Assembly (NCBI GenBank): GCA_949516455.1
Contig: CATILC010000045.1
Coordinates: forward strand, 1 to 7,360
Reading direction: 5' to 3'
DNA length: 7,360 bases
DNA from: Flavobacteriia bacterium
Lineage (GTDB): Bacteria > Bacteroidota > Bacteroidia > Flavobacteriales > Schleiferiaceae
The translations under genes and the position numbers were made by a program. The notes beneath the pieces were generated by a model. It had not been told where the DNA came from. It ran no database searches and worked only from the letters and a program-made list of their open reading frames with translations. Below, in pieces: positions 5,658 to 7,360 of the stretch. Positions within the stretch are counted from its first letter, which is position 1; every line of letters starts with the position of its first letter.

Positions 5658-7360
5658 CAGAAGAATATTTTCAGTTCAACAAGGGTTTCCTGTCCTTTGA
5701 ATTGGTCCAGGGCAAAACTTCTGTCTTCGAAGGCGAACCAGCGGTGACGCACAAAGAGGCCGGCATTCCTGCCCAGTGATTGATCGAATCCGATACCGAG
5801 TCCCCAGCCCTCCTGATCGCGTGGCTTGTAGGTCTCTGGGTCGATGTCCGTATCGTAGTTGCACATAGTGCGTTCATAGCCCGCATAGCCGTTCAGGTAG
5901 AACCCACGGTTCAGTCGCCAGTAGACTTCCATTTCGGTATTGTACTGTCGGAAATACGCCTCCGAATAGGTGACCGGCACCGGGGAATATTCCTTCTGCA
6001 CACTCTGGTAACGACCCAGGAAAAAGAAATAAAGCGGGCGGACCGCGTGGTTGGTCTTGTACTTCAAATGCGTCTCGAGCGTAGAGAAATGCTTTCTGTT
6101 GAGTGGAACGCCGTTCACATCGTTGTCCAGAAGATTGACGGTCTCAAACACATCGCGGTAAATGACCGACTGCCTTCCGTAAGGCCCCACGTTCTGCGGG
6201 AAGTTCCAGCGCCACATGCGTGAACGGATAAGCCCATTGACCTGGTGGCCATAAGTCAGCTGACTGGATACAGCATCGATCTCCATGGCAGAGGCCAGAC
6301 CAAAACTCATCCACATCCGGCCCAGTTTGAAATTCGTATTCAGATTGTGCCCTTGGCGGTTGTTCGTCACGAGTCCGATCGGCAGAACGGAACTGGCAAA
6401 GGGACGCAGCAGGGTATTGCTCTGGGCAGCCTGTTGAGCGCCGTCATTGGGATTCACCTCTTGTATGGCGACGTTCCAGTAAAGCGCATTGTTGTTCACA
6501 ACGTTGGGGCTGATGCGGTACACCTGAAACTCAATGGGGATTCCCGTGAGTTTCTTCTTGGTCAGCACCTTCATGTTGATGGCCTCGCCCCAGTCGTAGT
6601 CGTCAAAGGGGGTTGTGTACTTGCCCAAGCCCGCCTCGAGATAGAAATTATAGCTCGATCTGTTCAGGCTCACCTCACCAGTGACCACGTTGTAGGTGAT
6701 CGCTTCTGTATTCAGGCTGTCGAAAAAGGTGATGCCATTGATCGTGTTGATGGCGGCGTAATCCCGTGCATTGAATTCCTTCTTGATCTTGCCTCCGTAG
6801 CTGTTGTTGGGAATGGTGAGGAATCCTCCGTTCAATTCGGTCTTTCCATACAAGACCGAGATGTTCCACCGGTCAGGAAGGTTCAGCCCTTCAACGATCA
6901 GCCCCTGAAAGGCGCGTTCACCGAATCGGGTGTCCTGATAGACTTCACCTGTGGCATAGAGGTCTTCATATCGCTGTCCCACCGTTCCGTTGATCGGATC
7001 CCAGGGATTGCGTTCGAAGAGCAGGAAGCGGTTATAGCCCCTGAACGAGGCAAAAGTCAGATCGGAAAGACTGTACCATTGGATTCCCCCGAGGCGGAAG
7101 TTGAATTCCCCAAAATTGGAATTGTAGCTTCCGTACATGTTCAAGCCGAGGTTGAAACCCATTGAAGGTGCCAGACGGGCACCGCTGAAGGGATCAAAAA
7201 TATTCGGGCGGTCCTCTGTGGCGACCTGTCCGCTGTAGGCTGGGTCGATCATGCCGTTGAGAAACTGAAAAGCATAGAGATCAAAGCCCCAGGAGAATTG
7301 CTCACTGGGTCGGCCGCTCACATTGAGCATCAAATTGGGCAACTGGGCGTCGTCGCCAAT
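5657..7360 (-). CDS. Outer-membrane beta-barrel protein, N-terminus outside window
   Basis: The frame is open to the window edge. The first ATG, about ten codons in, is not a convincing start because no signal peptide follows it, so the true start lies beyond base 7360; 567 residues are visible. The protein has no long hydrophobic helix. It is built of alternating polar and hydrophobic stretches rich in Tyr, Phe, Trp, Asn and Gly, as in transmembrane beta-barrels, and it ends in V-E-L-K-I-F-F, a good C-terminal signal for the BAM assembly machinery with a terminal Phe. Visible residues 90-103 read LGGIQWYSLSDLTF, and the next gene has a similar block. The stop codon TGA overlaps the ATG of the next gene by one base (TGATG), implying coupled translation. 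I do not recognise a named family. The role is inferred to be outer-membrane passage or anchoring of a substrate handled by the downstream binding proteins and GH16-like enzymes. Barrel topology is fairly sure, substrate unknown. Confidence 0.85.
   Translation of the reverse strand: MGDDAQLPNLMLNVSGRPSEQFSWGFDLYAFQFLNGMIDPAYSGQVATEDRPNIFDPFSGARLAPSMGFNLGLNMYGSYNSNFGEFNFRLGGIQWYSLSDLTFASFRGYNRFLLFERNPWDPINGTVGQRYEDLYATGEVYQDTRFGERAFQGLIVEGLNLPDRWNISVLYGKTELNGGFLTIPNNSYGGKIKKEFNARDYAAINTINGITFFDSLNTEAITYNVVTGEVSLNRSSYNFYLEAGLGKYTTPFDDYDWGEAINMKVLTKKKLTGIPIEFQVYRISPNVVNNNALYWNVAIQEVNPNDGAQQAAQSNTLLRPFASSVLPIGLVTNNRQGHNLNTNFKLGRMWMSFGLASAMEIDAVSSQLTYGHQVNGLIRSRMWRWNFPQNVGPYGRQSVIYRDVFETVNLLDNDVNGVPLNRKHFSTLETHLKYKTNHAVRPLYFFFLGRYQSVQKEYSPVPVTYSEAYFRQYNTEMEVYWRLNRGFYLNGYAGYERTMCNYDTDIDPETYKPRDQEGWGLGIGFDQSLGRNAGLFVRHRWFAFEDRSFALDQFKGQETLVELKIFF

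Noticed and set aside
4488..5747. A 419-codon open frame on the plus strand
   Set aside because: It lies wholly antisense to the second barrel gene and its junction, has no signal peptide or recognisable domain, and reads as a codon-bias shadow of the minus-strand gene.
6245..7165. A 306-codon open frame on the plus strand
   Set aside because: Antisense to the first barrel gene, with a low-complexity Val/Ile/His-rich translation typical of reverse-strand shadows.

Overview
The window looks like accessory or metabolic DNA from a member of the Bacteroidota, probably an environmental or marine lineage near the Flavobacteriia or Saprospiria with a fairly balanced base composition. The reasons are lipoproteins with acidic residues right after the lipobox cysteine, signal peptides ending in 'AQ', no clear Shine-Dalgarno sequences before the starts, an N-terminal module common in Bacteroidota family-16 glycoside hydrolases, and several outer-membrane beta-barrels. 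No rRNA, tRNA, CRISPR array or mobile-element gene is visible. All six supported genes lie on the minus strand, so the reading order is from high to low coordinates.

In that order: (1) 7360-5657, a large outer-membrane beta-barrel protein whose N-terminus lies outside the window; (2) 5657-3954, a second barrel of similar size with a complete signal peptide; (3) 3952-2939, a lipoprotein with an Ig-like domain followed by a galactose-binding-like jelly roll; (4) 2942-1686, a secreted two-domain protein that looks like a CBM11-like jelly roll plus a CBM9-like domain; (5) 1534-683, a GH16-like lipoprotein with an intact E-V-D-I-E catalytic motif; (6) 638 to the window edge, a secreted protein with a starch-binding-like (CBM20/48-like) module and the beginning of a second GH16-like domain, truncated by the edge. 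Genes 1-4 are packed almost without gaps (TGATG overlap, 1-base gap, ATGA overlap), which strongly suggests one translationally coupled transcript. A 151-base gap separates genes 4 and 5. It carries a clear imperfect inverted repeat of about 20 base pairs with a 65-base loop. Genes 5 and 6 are 44 bases apart.

Taken together this resembles a cell-envelope glycan-handling locus: two barrels in the outer membrane, one probably surface-exposed binding lipoprotein, one secreted binding protein, and two GH16-like enzymes of the same subgroup. It has no SusC/SusD pair inside the window, which is what a standard Bacteroidota glucan-utilisation locus would show. Whether it imports a glucan, or remodels or exports an envelope polysaccharide, cannot be decided from this sequence. 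The main points for follow-up are the paired barrels with a shared motif, the structured gap between genes 4 and 5, and the tandem GH16-like paralogues.
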